Positions 6,964 through 14,897 of a stretch of DNA of 22,130 nucleotides are shown piece by piece. The DNA is taken from positions 1-22,130 of the forward strand of contig JAYWEQ010000115.1 in the NCBI GenBank assembly GCA_043779185.1, in the 5' to 3' direction. Each line of letters starts with the position of its first letter. Within the stretch, counting starts at the first letter, position 1. The position numbers and the translations under genes are program-made. The notes beneath the pieces are model-generated. The model saw only the letters and a program-made list of their open reading frames with translations, was not told where the DNA came from and ran no database searches. Source of the DNA: JAYWDA01 sp043779185 (lineage in GTDB: Bacteria; Bdellovibrionota; Bdellovibrionia; Bdellovibrionales; Bdellovibrionaceae).

Positions 6964-8466
6964 ATGGTTATCAATTTGATTCAGAAAAGCCTTAAAAATT
7001 TAACAGGTCCCGTTTTAGTTACATTTTCTCGCTCGACTAAAGGCGCGGGAAAAGAAAAGAACGTGAAAATCGCTCATCTCGAGCTGAGCCAGCGCCTTCA
7101 AGAAGCTGTTAAATCACAGTCCATCACAGGCAAATTAGGCGAAACCCAAGTTTACAAAGAAATCGAGTTCTCAGGATTTCGACATGTTGTTTTGGTGGGC
7201 TTAGGATCTGAAACTGAAATGACCCATGAATCCCTTCGCGTTGTTGCTGCTTCCGCTTGTGAGGCCGTCAAAGGCTTACATGTTGAAGAAGCTTTCGTTG
7301 ATTTTGATTCGATCCTTGCTAAAAAAAATGCGCCCGCTTTTATGAAGGCTTTTGTCGAAGGGCTTTTGCTGACAAGTTATGATTTCAGCGAATTAAAAGC
7401 AAAAAGGAAAGAACCTAAAAAAGAAGTGACCTTTCAAATTGCAGCCACTGACGCTAAAAATGTGACGATTAAAAAAGCTTTTCAAGAGGCTTTGATTCTT
7501 TCTGAATGTGTGAATTTTTCTCGTCGCCTGGGTGATATGCCAGGAAACTTAATGACTCCAGAAATTTTAGCCAATGAAGCTGTTGAAGCAGCAAAAGGCA
7601 CTGCTGTAAAAGTCACTGTTTGGGATTTAGCGCGAATTAAAAAAGAAAAAATGGGCGGTTTAGTAGGTGTTTCTTTAGGTTCTGATAAAGAACCTCGATT
7701 TATTATTATGGAATACAAAGGCGCTGCTAAATCAGAAAAGCCCTTGGTGTATGTTGGAAAAGGTCTAACCTTTGATTGCGGCGGTATCAGTATTAAACCT
7801 TCTGGTGGCATGGAAGAAATGAAATACGATATGTGCGGCGGCGCCAATGTCATTGGTGCCATCCTTGCCATCGCAAAATTAAAGCTTAAAGTGAATGCGA
7901 TTGCCCTTATTGCTTCGACTGAAAATATGCCGGGCCCTGGAGCTACAAAACCAGGTGATGTTTTATTTGCGCGCAACGGAAAATCATTTGAAGTGAACAA
8001 CACAGACGCTGAAGGTCGAATCATTCTTGCCGATGCTTTAAGTTACGCTTCGGAATTAAATCCAAAATGGATCGTTGATACGGCGACTTTAACTGGGGCC
8101 ATGATGGTTGCCTTAGGAAATATCCACACTGGTTATTTCACAAAAGATCAGAAACTTAAAAAAACGATCGAAGCGGCCGCCGATGCCTCTGGTGAATTAG
8201 TTTGGAATTTGCCTTTGGTCGATCATCATTTAAAAGATATGAAGGGCACTTACGCTGACCTGAATAATATTTCTTCAGGCAAGGGCGCGGGCTCTGCCAC
8301 GGCGGCAGCATTCTTAGAACAATTTGTTGGTGAAGGTATTCCGTGGGCGCACTTTGATATTGCAGGGACTGCCTGGCATGTTGGTGGACGTCTGCCTTAT
8401 TGCCCTAAAAAAGGTGCCAGTGGTGCGATCCTTCGAACATTTGTTGAATTAGCTAAGCTGAATTAG
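6964..8466 (+). CDS. pepA: Leucyl aminopeptidase (M17 family)
   Basis: A cytosolic di-metal exopeptidase that removes N-terminal residues, recycling peptides released by ClpXP and Lon. The 500-residue product matches family length. An N-terminal alpha/beta domain (about 1-165) precedes the catalytic domain. All metal and catalytic residues of E. coli PepA are present at a constant offset of four: K266 and D271 in GKGLTFD, K278 in SIKP, D289 in KYDM, and D348, E350 and R352 in NTDAEGR. The ATG has GGAG 7-8 bases upstream. It is divergent from clpP and ends 3 bases before the stop codon of the convergent gene to its right, with no terminator between them. The pairing with clpP suggests a protein-turnover neighbourhood. 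Assignment to M17 is firm; the exact substrate preference is not visible. Confidence 0.97.
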   Translation: MVINLIQKSLKNLTGPVLVTFSRSTKGAGKEKNVKIAHLELSQRLQEAVKSQSITGKLGETQVYKEIEFSGFRHVVLVGLGSETEMTHESLRVVAASACEAVKGLHVEEAFVDFDSILAKKNAPAFMKAFVEGLLLTSYDFSELKAKRKEPKKEVTFQIAATDAKNVTIKKAFQEALILSECVNFSRRLGDMPGNLMTPEILANEAVEAAKGTAVKVTVWDLARIKKEKMGGLVGVSLGSDKEPRFIIMEYKGAAKSEKPLVYVGKGLTFDCGGISIKPSGGMEEMKYDMCGGANVIGAILAIAKLKLKVNAIALIASTENMPGPGATKPGDVLFARNGKSFEVNNTDAEGRIILADALSYASELNPKWIVDTATLTGAMMVALGNIHTGYFTKDQKLKKTIEAAADASGELVWNLPLVDHHLKDMKGTYADLNNISSGKGAGSATAAAFLEQFVGEGIPWAHFDIAGTAWHVGGRLPYCPKKGASGAILRTFVELAKLN

Positions 8467-8469
8467 TTT

Positions 8470-9099
8470 TTATTCTTCCATATTGATGGTGAAAGGCCGA
8501 CCTAGGATCTGACCGACTTCGGCTTTATCAACTTGGACTTGGCCAGACTCACCTTCAACGCTTAAACCTATTAAAACCCACTGACGTGGCCAATAATCCG
8601 CGACATTTTTAAAGTTAATTTGGGCTGGTCTTTCGTATTCGTCAAATCCATCATCCCCGGGACGCTCGCCAAAAATTCGCGCCACCGGAATCCAAATCGG
8701 ATTTATCTTGGTTAAATCAGACGAGTACTGACATTGCCCTTCGACTTTCATTGTCGGCTTTTCACCGTTCACAGCAACGCCTTCAGCTTCAAATTCAAAG
8801 GTGATTTTTTTATACGCTCGACAGCCTAAAACTTTTTCACCCGCACCCGTTGAAAAAGCGAAGTGCCCTAAACCTATTCCAAGACCCTGTTGGTCTTTGT
8901 AAATCTCTAGCCCTGAGACTAATCTTTCTTTGACGGCTGCATCCAGAATTGAACCGTGCAAATGTGTAAAATCATAGACTTGCCTGATAGCGGCGGGGTC
9001 GCGCACTGTTTGATATTTTCCCATATGAGTTACAACCATCAAAGAGCCCGCCAACATCCCTGCTGCCATAATTATTGAAACTGAATAAATAGGTCGCAA
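8470..9099 (-). CDS. Membrane-anchored protein of unknown function
   Basis: I do not recognise this 209-residue protein. Residues 1-25 (MRPIYSVSIIMAAGMLAGSLMVV) form one hydrophobic segment, a signal anchor or an uncleaved signal peptide. The rest is soluble, glycine-rich and beta-like, with two cysteines (VLGCRAY and GQCQY) able to pair in the periplasm. The start is TTG (9097-9099), supported by GGGAGGA just upstream; no ATG near it keeps the hydrophobic segment whole. A TACAAT -10-like element lies at 9124-9129, giving a short leader. It may be its own unit or be read through from gshA, which ends 88 bases upstream. It is convergent with pepA, only 3 bases apart. Function is unknown; the topology is inferred from composition. 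Confidence 0.75.
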   Translation of the reverse strand: MRPIYSVSIIMAAGMLAGSLMVVTHMGKYQTVRDPAAIRQVYDFTHLHGSILDAAVKERLVSGLEIYKDQQGLGIGLGHFAFSTGAGEKVLGCRAYKKITFEFEAEGVAVNGEKPTMKVEGQCQYSSDLTKINPIWIPVARIFGERPGDDGFDEYERPAQINFKNVADYWPRQWVLIGLSVEGESGQVQVDKAEVGQILGRPFTINMEE

Positions 9100-9123
9100 A
9101 AATCCTCCCTCACATACCTTCTT

Positions 9124-9129
9124 ATTGTA
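9124..9129 (-). promoter_or_regulatory. Candidate -10 element for the membrane-anchored protein gene
   Basis: TACAAT reads on the minus strand 25 bases upstream of the TTG start, at the right distance for a leader of about 18 bases that contains the GGGAGGA ribosome site. No convincing -35 hexamer is present at the expected spacing, so the call is tentative. Confidence 0.35.
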
Positions 9130-9180
9130 TCGAAAATTGGGCCGGTGCGCAGCTCACCTTTGGTCTTGTTTAATGTCCTC

Positions 9181-9198
9181 GCTGCAATTATTTGCAGC
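9181..9198 (-). terminator. Hairpin whose loop contains the gshA stop codon
   Basis: A perfect 7-bp stem GCTGCAA / TTGCAGC surrounds the 4-base loop ATAA on the minus strand, and the TAA in that loop is the gshA stop codon. No T run follows, so it does not look like a standard intrinsic terminator. It could mark the mRNA 3' end, protect it, or affect termination of translation. Confidence 0.4.
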
Positions 9199-10435
9199 AG
9201 GGCCTAGCAACATAGTTTTTGAAATGGACGCTCATTTCTTCGGCTTCACGGGCGATCGCAAGCATTCCAAGTTTTGCAGACCAGCCGTAAACGTTCTCAT
9301 TTGGACATCGCGTGGGATCAACAGCCAGATCCGTAACACACATCTTTTTATAGACGGCCCCGGGGCTGTTAAGACTTTCTGTATCGGATTTTTCTCCATG
9401 CGTTCGCAAAAAGCCACCGGCCAATTCGCAGCCCACCATATAAATAACCGGTTCGGCGGAGGCTCCGTCAGATTTTACGACGGAAGGAATGCCTTCTTGA
9501 ATAATCACTTCTTCGACATCGCGACCGCCTTTGGCCGCTTTCATTTTCTTTCTGGATTTGTAGGTCCAATCCAAAACATCTTGGCCCGAGTCCACTTTGA
9601 TCACAGCCAAGCCATAAGTTCCGGCATTATTTTTAACAAAGGCAAAAGGCTTTTGTTCGATCCCACGCTGATCGTAGGCCTTTTTTAAGTCCGCCAAGAA
9701 TTGATCGACTTGCTTTGCTAATTCCTTGCGCGAATCTTCATTGTTAATATCGAAATTGGCAAACTCCTTTGTTTCAACTCTAAATCGAAAGGGATCTTCA
9801 CCAACGATTTCACAAAACTCATTTACCAAATCATTGTAATGTTTAAAATAGCGACTTTTTTTCCGTTGGTACCAACCCAAGCCACGCGGTGGATTCATTG
9901 CAATCTTAATGCTTTCACCCCAGTCTTCATGAGGTTCAGAAAAATCATTATTGCTGACAATTAAATCCGGCTTAAAGTTTTTAATAAGCTCTGAATCTGG
10001 CATGGCTGATTCAACCAGAACTTGTTTTCCACTGGCACTTGTCATTGTTAATGGCGCCTCAAGTGGTTTTGCAAAACCCACTTTGACTTCATAGCCCGCC
10101 GTTTCCATCAGTTCTTTAATCGTGATCGCGTTTTCCCAATAATAGGCATTTCCGCTGTGCTCTTCCGGCACCAACAGAATCTTTTTAATTCCTGAATAAT
10201 GGGCCTCTAGATATATTTTAAATAATTCTGGCGCTGTTTCTTTGTCTGTTGGACAAATATTATTAAATCCTGCCGGAAAAATATTAGCGTCAACATTAGC
10301 CATTTTATAACCCGCATCCCGGATATCGTAGCTTGAATAAATGGGATATTTTGCCTGTGCCGTTTGTTCTTGAAACCAATGACAAATTTTATCGCTGTTT
10401 TCTAAAAACTTTTGATGCAGGAACGCTTGGCTCAT
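9188..10435 (-). CDS. gshA: Glutamate-cysteine ligase, ferrooxidans-type GshA (ATP-grasp-like)
   Basis: Catalyses ATP-dependent joining of glutamate and cysteine to gamma-glutamylcysteine, the first step of glutathione synthesis. The 415-residue product resembles the GshA family described from Acidithiobacillus (Pfam GshA), not the E. coli or plant types. Recognisable conserved blocks are NVDANIFPAGFNNI (47-60), NPPRGLGWYQRKKSRYF (181-197), KNNAGTYGLAVIKV (268-281), a basic-to-acidic IIQEG strand (311-315) and MVGCELAGGFLRTHGEK (333-349). The C terminus ends in a Cys-Cys-Lys, which is unusual. The ATG overlaps the stop of the lipoprotein gene as ATGA, so it is the last gene of the four-gene operon starting at 13420. 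No gshB (glutathione synthetase) is in the window, so whether the product becomes glutathione cannot be judged here. Confidence 0.87.
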   Translation of the reverse strand: MSQAFLHQKFLENSDKICHWFQEQTAQAKYPIYSSYDIRDAGYKMANVDANIFPAGFNNICPTDKETAPELFKIYLEAHYSGIKKILLVPEEHSGNAYYWENAITIKELMETAGYEVKVGFAKPLEAPLTMTSASGKQVLVESAMPDSELIKNFKPDLIVSNNDFSEPHEDWGESIKIAMNPPRGLGWYQRKKSRYFKHYNDLVNEFCEIVGEDPFRFRVETKEFANFDINNEDSRKELAKQVDQFLADLKKAYDQRGIEQKPFAFVKNNAGTYGLAVIKVDSGQDVLDWTYKSRKKMKAAKGGRDVEEVIIQEGIPSVVKSDGASAEPVIYMVGCELAGGFLRTHGEKSDTESLNSPGAVYKKMCVTDLAVDPTRCPNENVYGWSAKLGMLAIAREAEEMSVHFKNYVARPCCK

Positions 10436-11490
10436 AAATTTGGATCTTTCTTTGTGGATTTTTGAGGCGTTTTTAAACGGAAATTTTTCTTGATCGAGTT
10501 GAGCTTTAAAGATTCATCAGTAAAGGGTGTCACATCTTTGCCAGAAAATAAAATTTCTGACACCTCTTGCTCAAGTCTTGTCGCAAAATCATAATAATTT
10601 TTTAAATACGGATTGGAAAGATTGGGCTCTGTCGGTTTGCGATACATATTTTCCGAGATCAGCTGATGTAAGTCCTTTAATCGTTCCAGCTTCGTGGGTC
10701 GATCTTCTTCCTTATTCCAATGCGCTTGTATGAAATTCCACTGTGTCTGATAATCTTGCATTAAATCTTCAGACGCTTTTTGCGACCACAAAGGGACGCC
10801 TTGCTCGATGGCACGCAATAAATAGACTTGCAGTCGCCTTTGGCTTTGCAATTGCTGAGCAATGTTTTCTTCACTGAGTGGGGTCCTATTTGATTTTCCC
10901 ATTCGATATAAAGTTTCTGACAGCCACACTCGGTCCCGACTTAAATCATTTCGACTCATCAAATATTTGAGACCGCGGTCGGCTTTGTCAAGGTAGGTTG
11001 AAGCTTCTTTCTCATTGCCTTGCCTTGAATAAAGCGCCGCTAATCGTGCCGGTCGCTCAGCAAATTTCACTTCTTCAGAAAGATTTGGAGAATTTTCCAA
11101 ACCCACTAAAGTTGTGATGGCTTTTAAATCATCACCTAAAACTTCCAGCACAAAGGTCGATTCGTATCTGGCTCGCGTCCAAATCGATGGATACTTTTCG
11201 GGCCCCAAACTAAGGATGTCTTCATAAATTTCCAGAGACTTATTAAAGTCCTGCATGTCGTAATAGGTTTTTGCTTCGACTAATCTTGAGGCCTGATAAT
11301 AAATGCTTTCGTTGTGGGTTTGTCGAAAGTTTTCAATTTCATTCAAGGCCCTGGGATACTGTCCTTCGCTAGATAATTTTTCAATCGCCGCCAGCTGTTT
11401 CTGCTCGACCTGATTTTTGGTTAATTCAGTTTTGAAATGGCGAGTCGCACAACCGCTTAAGAAAATAAAAAATAAATTTTTGATTTTCAT
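10432..11490 (-). CDS. Lipoprotein with TPR-like helical repeats, unknown function
   Basis: Encodes about 352 residues. The start is the ATG at 11490, because it overlaps the upstream ATPase stop as ATGA and has AAAGGA 6 bases before it; an upstream in-frame start would add six residues. The N terminus MKIKNLFFIFLSGCATRH is a short lipoprotein signal with lipobox LSGC, so the mature protein starts at a lipidated cysteine and is probably periplasm-facing. The remainder is almost entirely helical with TPR-like pairs (for example ASRLVEAKTYYDMQDFNKSL and ARLAALYSRQGNEKEASTYL) and ends in a lysine-rich tail (KTPQKSTKKDPNL). It lies between ArsA-like ATPases and gshA in one coupled operon. A scaffold or client-binding role is inference; no enzymatic motif is seen. 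Confidence 0.8.
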   Translation of the reverse strand: MKIKNLFFIFLSGCATRHFKTELTKNQVEQKQLAAIEKLSSEGQYPRALNEIENFRQTHNESIYYQASRLVEAKTYYDMQDFNKSLEIYEDILSLGPEKYPSIWTRARYESTFVLEVLGDDLKAITTLVGLENSPNLSEEVKFAERPARLAALYSRQGNEKEASTYLDKADRGLKYLMSRNDLSRDRVWLSETLYRMGKSNRTPLSEENIAQQLQSQRRLQVYLLRAIEQGVPLWSQKASEDLMQDYQTQWNFIQAHWNKEEDRPTKLERLKDLHQLISENMYRKPTEPNLSNPYLKNYYDFATRLEQEVSEILFSGKDVTPFTDESLKLNSIKKNFRLKTPQKSTKKDPNL

Positions 11491-12551
11491 CGGTTGTCCT
11501 TTTTCCAATACGTGTTCATTTTTTCTAAACTTTTTATGTCTGAAATCTGAAACGAAAACTCGGGCAGTTTCAAAATCTCGACCTCAGAAGGCAATCGCTT
11601 TTCTAGGGCGGCGTAGTCTTTGACTCGCTTCTGGTAATAAGATTTTAAACTCATATAAAGGCGATGCAACTCTTTCTCTTTAGCATCCAGGTCCTTAAAG
11701 TCTTCTAAATCGTTAATCCATTCCGGAAAGGCTCTGTTTAAGATGACGGTCTTTAGGTGATAGCCGCCTTTTTTAATTTCTTTGGCAAAATGCTCGGCCT
11801 CTTTAAGTTTAGCGCTATCAAAACTGGTCACCAGGCAGAAGTGACAGACAGGACTCACCAAAAGTCTGTGGAAATCCATAGTTCTTTTTTCTAGCTGGCC
11901 CTGCCATTTTTCGATATGCACAAAAAAATCAGAAAGTTCCCGGACAAAATCAGATCCCGTCATCAACTCCAAAGCTTTTAAGACCTGCCGAGTTCCAGAG
12001 TAAATCAGGTTCTGGATGATGCCCCCTTTGGGCTGGCGAAACCATTTGGCAATTCCATCGCTAAATAGCGCCGAAATCTTTTGCGGAGCTTTTAAAAAAT
12101 CCATCGCATGCTTTGAGGGCGGCGTATCCAAAACAATTAAATCGTAATCCCCAGATTCATAGGCCGAGTAGAGCTTTTCCAAAGCACTAAATTCCTGCGA
12201 GCCACTGAGCTGGGTCGTTAATTGCTGATAAAGTTTATTATTTAAAATTTTATTCGCGGCTTCCTCTTGGCGAGCCGCCCTTCGAACAAAGTCATCAAAG
12301 GTTTTTTTATGATCAATTGTTGAAGCATAAAGAAAAACATCTTTGGGCAGCCCCGGCACTTTCGTGATCTCAGTTTTTCCTTCAATTCCTAAAGTTTGCG
12401 CTAAGCGCTTCGAAGGATCTATGGTCAGAACTAAAACTTTTTTCCCAAGTCGTGCGGCCATCAACGCCATCGCTGAAGCCATCGTCGTTTTTCCAACACC
12501 ACCACTGCCAACGCAGATAAATATTTTTGCCTTGTCCCAAGATGAAATCAA
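11487..12551 (-). CDS. ArsA/Get3-like ATPase, first-type subunit with CxxC
   Basis: A 354-residue SIMIBI-class P-loop ATPase of the ArsA/Get3 family, which uses nucleotide-driven dimer closure to move a client (tail-anchored proteins for Get3, arsenite complexes for ArsA). The deviant Walker A is GSGGVGKTT (15-23). The A-loop LTIDPSKRLA keeps the DP of the family (D45). The switch II region is LDTPPSKHAMDFLKAP, with D142 and H148. A CHFC motif (C236, C239) lies just before the strand LVTSFDSAKL; Get3 has a zinc CxxC, but further on in its sequence. The start is TTG (12549-12551), overlapping the upstream ATPase stop (TTGA) and preceded by AGGAG. It resembles the paired ATPases known from actinobacteria (Rv3679/Rv3680). 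No arsR, arsB or arsC is nearby, so arsenic resistance is not supported. Confidence 0.88.
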   Translation of the reverse strand: MISSWDKAKIFICVGSGGVGKTTMASAMALMAARLGKKVLVLTIDPSKRLAQTLGIEGKTEITKVPGLPKDVFLYASTIDHKKTFDDFVRRAARQEEAANKILNNKLYQQLTTQLSGSQEFSALEKLYSAYESGDYDLIVLDTPPSKHAMDFLKAPQKISALFSDGIAKWFRQPKGGIIQNLIYSGTRQVLKALELMTGSDFVRELSDFFVHIEKWQGQLEKRTMDFHRLLVSPVCHFCLVTSFDSAKLKEAEHFAKEIKKGGYHLKTVILNRAFPEWINDLEDFKDLDAKEKELHRLYMSLKSYYQKRVKDYAALEKRLPSEVEILKLPEFSFQISDIKSLEKMNTYWKKDNR

Positions 12552-13420
12552 TTTTTGATCTCCTGGCTAAGAATTTCGATCATTTTCCAAGGCTCGGTTT
12601 CCGTCACAAAGGGCAGAATCGTTGTTTTAGATTTTAATTTTTCGATGCGGGTTTTAGCTTCGCCCTGTCGATCAATCACAGCTTCAACGTACTCAGCGAA
12701 TTCCCCAATCGACGAATTGTCTTTAGCTAATTTTTTTAATTGCGGGCTTGTTAAACTGGTTTCAAGCATTTTATTAATATAAATTTCGGGCTGAGCTCCT
12801 AAAAAGGCCTGCAGCTCTTGATAAAGCTCTTCGGCTTCTTTCACCGGTAAGTCCTCTGGCAAAGTGACAATATGATAGGTGCAAAGCTGATCGTTTTTCA
12901 AAATTTTATCAATGCCGCGGTTTTGTTCGCCCATCGGGCCAAAATTGATCGCTTGGGCCATGGCCGCCGGTGCCTTGATCAAAGAAAGAAAATGGCCTGT
13001 GGCATAGGCATCGATCACCAAGCAGTCATATTGCATCTGAGGGCCATGATGCCTGGGACCACTGGTAATTTTTCCAGTGATCGAAATTTCAGCCAAGCCT
13101 GGCGCCACATTGATCAGACTTCTTGAGATCGGATTTTCAAAGAAAAGCTTGTACAGACCCTCAATTTTTAACAAATGCCGGGCATATTCCTTCAGGCAAT
13201 CGCCACCGCTCCACAGGCTGATATCCAGATTTTTCTTCAATGAAATCGGATGAAAGCCCACTTCGTCTAAATCTAAAAAGTCTTTAAAGAAGCTCTGATC
13301 GCCCAGCTCGACAAGAAGGACCTTTTTGCCCTCTTGGGATTTTTTAAGGGCCATGGCTAAGGCCACGGTTGATTTACCAACACCGCCCTTGCCAGTGATA
13401 AAATGAAGTTCTTGAGCCAT
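12548..13420 (-). CDS. ArsA/Get3-like ATPase, second-type subunit
   Basis: A 290-residue partner of the ATPase encoded just downstream, from the same family but clearly divergent. The deviant Walker A is GKGGVGKST (10-18). The usual DP after the second strand is replaced by VELGDQ (about 37-42), so the A-loop contact differs from its partner. The switch II block is YDCLVIDAYATGHFLSLIKAP (D137, H143). The family strand VTLPEDLPVKEAEEL (185-199) is well conserved, yet there is no CxxC. It is shorter than its partner at the client-binding helical region. The ATG has AGGA 7-8 bases upstream, and it is the first gene of the operon ending with gshA. Its asymmetry with the partner suggests a heterodimer with one altered nucleotide site, which is inference. 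Confidence 0.88.
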   Translation of the reverse strand: MAQELHFITGKGGVGKSTVALAMALKKSQEGKKVLLVELGDQSFFKDFLDLDEVGFHPISLKKNLDISLWSGGDCLKEYARHLLKIEGLYKLFFENPISRSLINVAPGLAEISITGKITSGPRHHGPQMQYDCLVIDAYATGHFLSLIKAPAAMAQAINFGPMGEQNRGIDKILKNDQLCTYHIVTLPEDLPVKEAEELYQELQAFLGAQPEIYINKMLETSLTSPQLKKLAKDNSSIGEFAEYVEAVIDRQGEAKTRIEKLKSKTTILPFVTETEPWKMIEILSQEIKN

Positions 13421-13443
13421 GCTTTATCCTAGCAAAATCGTTC

Positions 13444-13472
13444 TTGCCTTTAAAGTTCAATTCCCCTAGTAT
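13444..13472 (+). promoter_or_regulatory. Probable tig promoter
   Basis: TTGCCT (13444-13449) and TAGTAT (13467-13472) are separated by exactly 17 bases; each matches the sigma-70 consensus at 4 of 6 positions. Transcription would start near 13479 and yield a leader of about 43 bases in which GCGC units can pair in two alternative short hairpins before the AAGGAG ribosome site. The -35 lies only 24 bases from the start codon of the divergent ATPase gene, so the two promoters must overlap or be very close. Confidence 0.5.
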
Positions 13473-13521
13473 TCTCGCGCTACGGCGCTGTGCGCATATC
13501 GTTCCCAATTCAAGGAGATCT

Positions 13522-14835
13522 ATGAAATCCCAAGTCGAAAAAGGCCATGGCCTGACAAGAAAACTTAACGTTGAAGTGCCAGCCGAGGCTGTGAAAAGTG
13601 CCTTTCATCGAGTTTTTGAAAGCATCCAGCGCGATGTCGAAATTAAAGGCTTCCGTAAGGGCAAAGCGCCGATGGCCACGATTAAAACTATGTACGGCGA
13701 TCGAGTTAAACAAGATGTCGTTCAAGAATTGATTCAAACTCATTATGGAAAAGCGTTGTCAGAACACAAAATGGAGCCTTTGGGCTATCCTGAATTTGAA
13801 TTTGATCAACCCAAAGAGTCGGCTGATTTTAAATTTACAGCGTCTTTTGATGTCAAACCCGAAGTAAAATTAAAAAAGTATGAAGGCCTTGAAGTCGAAA
13901 AAGAAAAGCTTGAAGTCGATGAGAAAAAAGTTTCTGAGGTTTTAGAAAATATCCGCAGCTCGCGGGCCAGTTTTGAAGATGTTTTAATCGCTCGGCCGGC
14001 TCAAATGGGCGACACCGCGGTGGTTGATTTCGAAGGTTACATGCACGATAAACCTTTGGAAAATGGCGCTGGGAAAAACCATAACTTAGAATTAGGCGCC
14101 AACCAATTTATCGCCGGTTTTGAAGAAGGCCTGATTGGCATGAACATTGGCGAAAATCGTACACTCAACTTAAAGTTTCCAGAACCCTACCACGCCGCTG
14201 ACTTAGCTGGGCAGCCGGTGCAGTTCAAAGTCACCTTGGTTGGATTAAAGAAAAAGGTTTTACCTGAGCTGAACGATGAATTCGTAAAAACTTTGGGTGG
14301 CCCTACTTCTTTGGATGATTTGAAAAAAACCATTCACGAAGACATGTCCAAAACAGAAGAAAAAAGAATTCAAGACGCCTTTAAAAATAATTTGTTGAAA
14401 AAACTTGTCGATCATAATCCCGTCGAAGTTCCGGCCTCTTTGTTAAAAGAACAAAAAGAAAGCCTTGTGGCCGACTTTAAAAAGCGGATGTCCGAGCAAG
14501 GAATGTCAGAAGCTGATTTTCAGGATTATGTTCAAAAATGGGACAAGGATTTTGAAAAGACCGCTTCAGAAATGATTCAGTCCAGCTTTTTAATTGATGA
14601 GATCGCACGAAAACATGATCTTGTCGCCAGCCGCGAAGATGTTGATCTAAAGCTGACAGAATACGCCAAAGAAACTGGTATTGAAGAAACGAAGCTGCGT
14701 GAATTTTATAACAAACCTGAATCAGCCAGTCGCCTGGCTTATATGATCACCGAAGAAAAAGTCGTCGCTCAACTTTTGAGTACGGCTAAAGTGAAAGAGG
14801 TTCCTAAGGGATCTCTTCCTCCAGAAGCGAACTAA
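13522..14835 (+). CDS. tig: Trigger factor, ribosome-associated chaperone and prolyl isomerase
   Basis: Trigger factor binds ribosomal protein uL23 at the tunnel exit and shelters nascent chains; its FKBP domain isomerises prolyl bonds. The 437-residue product has the three expected parts: the ribosome-binding N domain with the signature GFRKGKAP (43-50), the FKBP-like domain at about 161-242 (VVDFEGYMHDKPL through QFKVTLVGLKKK), and a helical C domain to the end. The ATG at 13522 is chosen over upstream in-frame codons because AAGGAG precedes it by 5 bases and the product then starts at the conserved N terminus. In many bacteria tig lies directly upstream of clpP-clpX-lon; here it is about 6.7 kb away on the other strand. 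It converges with flagellin, and an A-run begins at its stop codon. Confidence 0.98.
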   Translation: MKSQVEKGHGLTRKLNVEVPAEAVKSAFHRVFESIQRDVEIKGFRKGKAPMATIKTMYGDRVKQDVVQELIQTHYGKALSEHKMEPLGYPEFEFDQPKESADFKFTASFDVKPEVKLKKYEGLEVEKEKLEVDEKKVSEVLENIRSSRASFEDVLIARPAQMGDTAVVDFEGYMHDKPLENGAGKNHNLELGANQFIAGFEEGLIGMNIGENRTLNLKFPEPYHAADLAGQPVQFKVTLVGLKKKVLPELNDEFVKTLGGPTSLDDLKKTIHEDMSKTEEKRIQDAFKNNLLKKLVDHNPVEVPASLLKEQKESLVADFKKRMSEQGMSEADFQDYVQKWDKDFEKTASEMIQSSFLIDEIARKHDLVASREDVDLKLTEYAKETGIEETKLREFYNKPESASRLAYMITEEKVVAQLLSTAKVKEVPKGSLPPEAN

Positions 14836-14868
14836 AAAAAAGACCCGGCGTATGGGAATAGCGCCGGG
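14834..14868 (-). terminator. Intrinsic terminator of flagellin
   Basis: Stem CCCGGCG (14844-14850) pairs with CGCCGGG (14862-14868) and can extend with TAT/ATA across one bulged base. Read on the minus strand it is followed by TC and eight T residues (complement of 14834-14841), so it ends the flagellin transcript. On the plus strand only CCTTG follows, so it would serve tig poorly, although the GC-rich stem may still help. Confidence 0.88.
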
Positions 14869-14897
14869 CCTTGCACACGGAGGATAAAACGGAGATT

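Noticed and set aside
7482..8024. 180-codon minus-strand open frame inside pepA
   Set aside because: It is antisense to an intact, motif-complete pepA and has no recognisable domain; it is a shadow of the coding frame.
9125..9688. 187-codon plus-strand open frame opposite gshA
   Set aside because: It overlaps a conserved gene antisense, and its composition looks like a shadow frame.
11487..13420. Arsenic-resistance operon, because of ArsA-like ATPases near a thiol-synthesis gene
   Set aside because: No arsR, arsB, arsC or arsD is present, and the proteins are two separate single-domain ATPases, not the fused two-domain ArsA.
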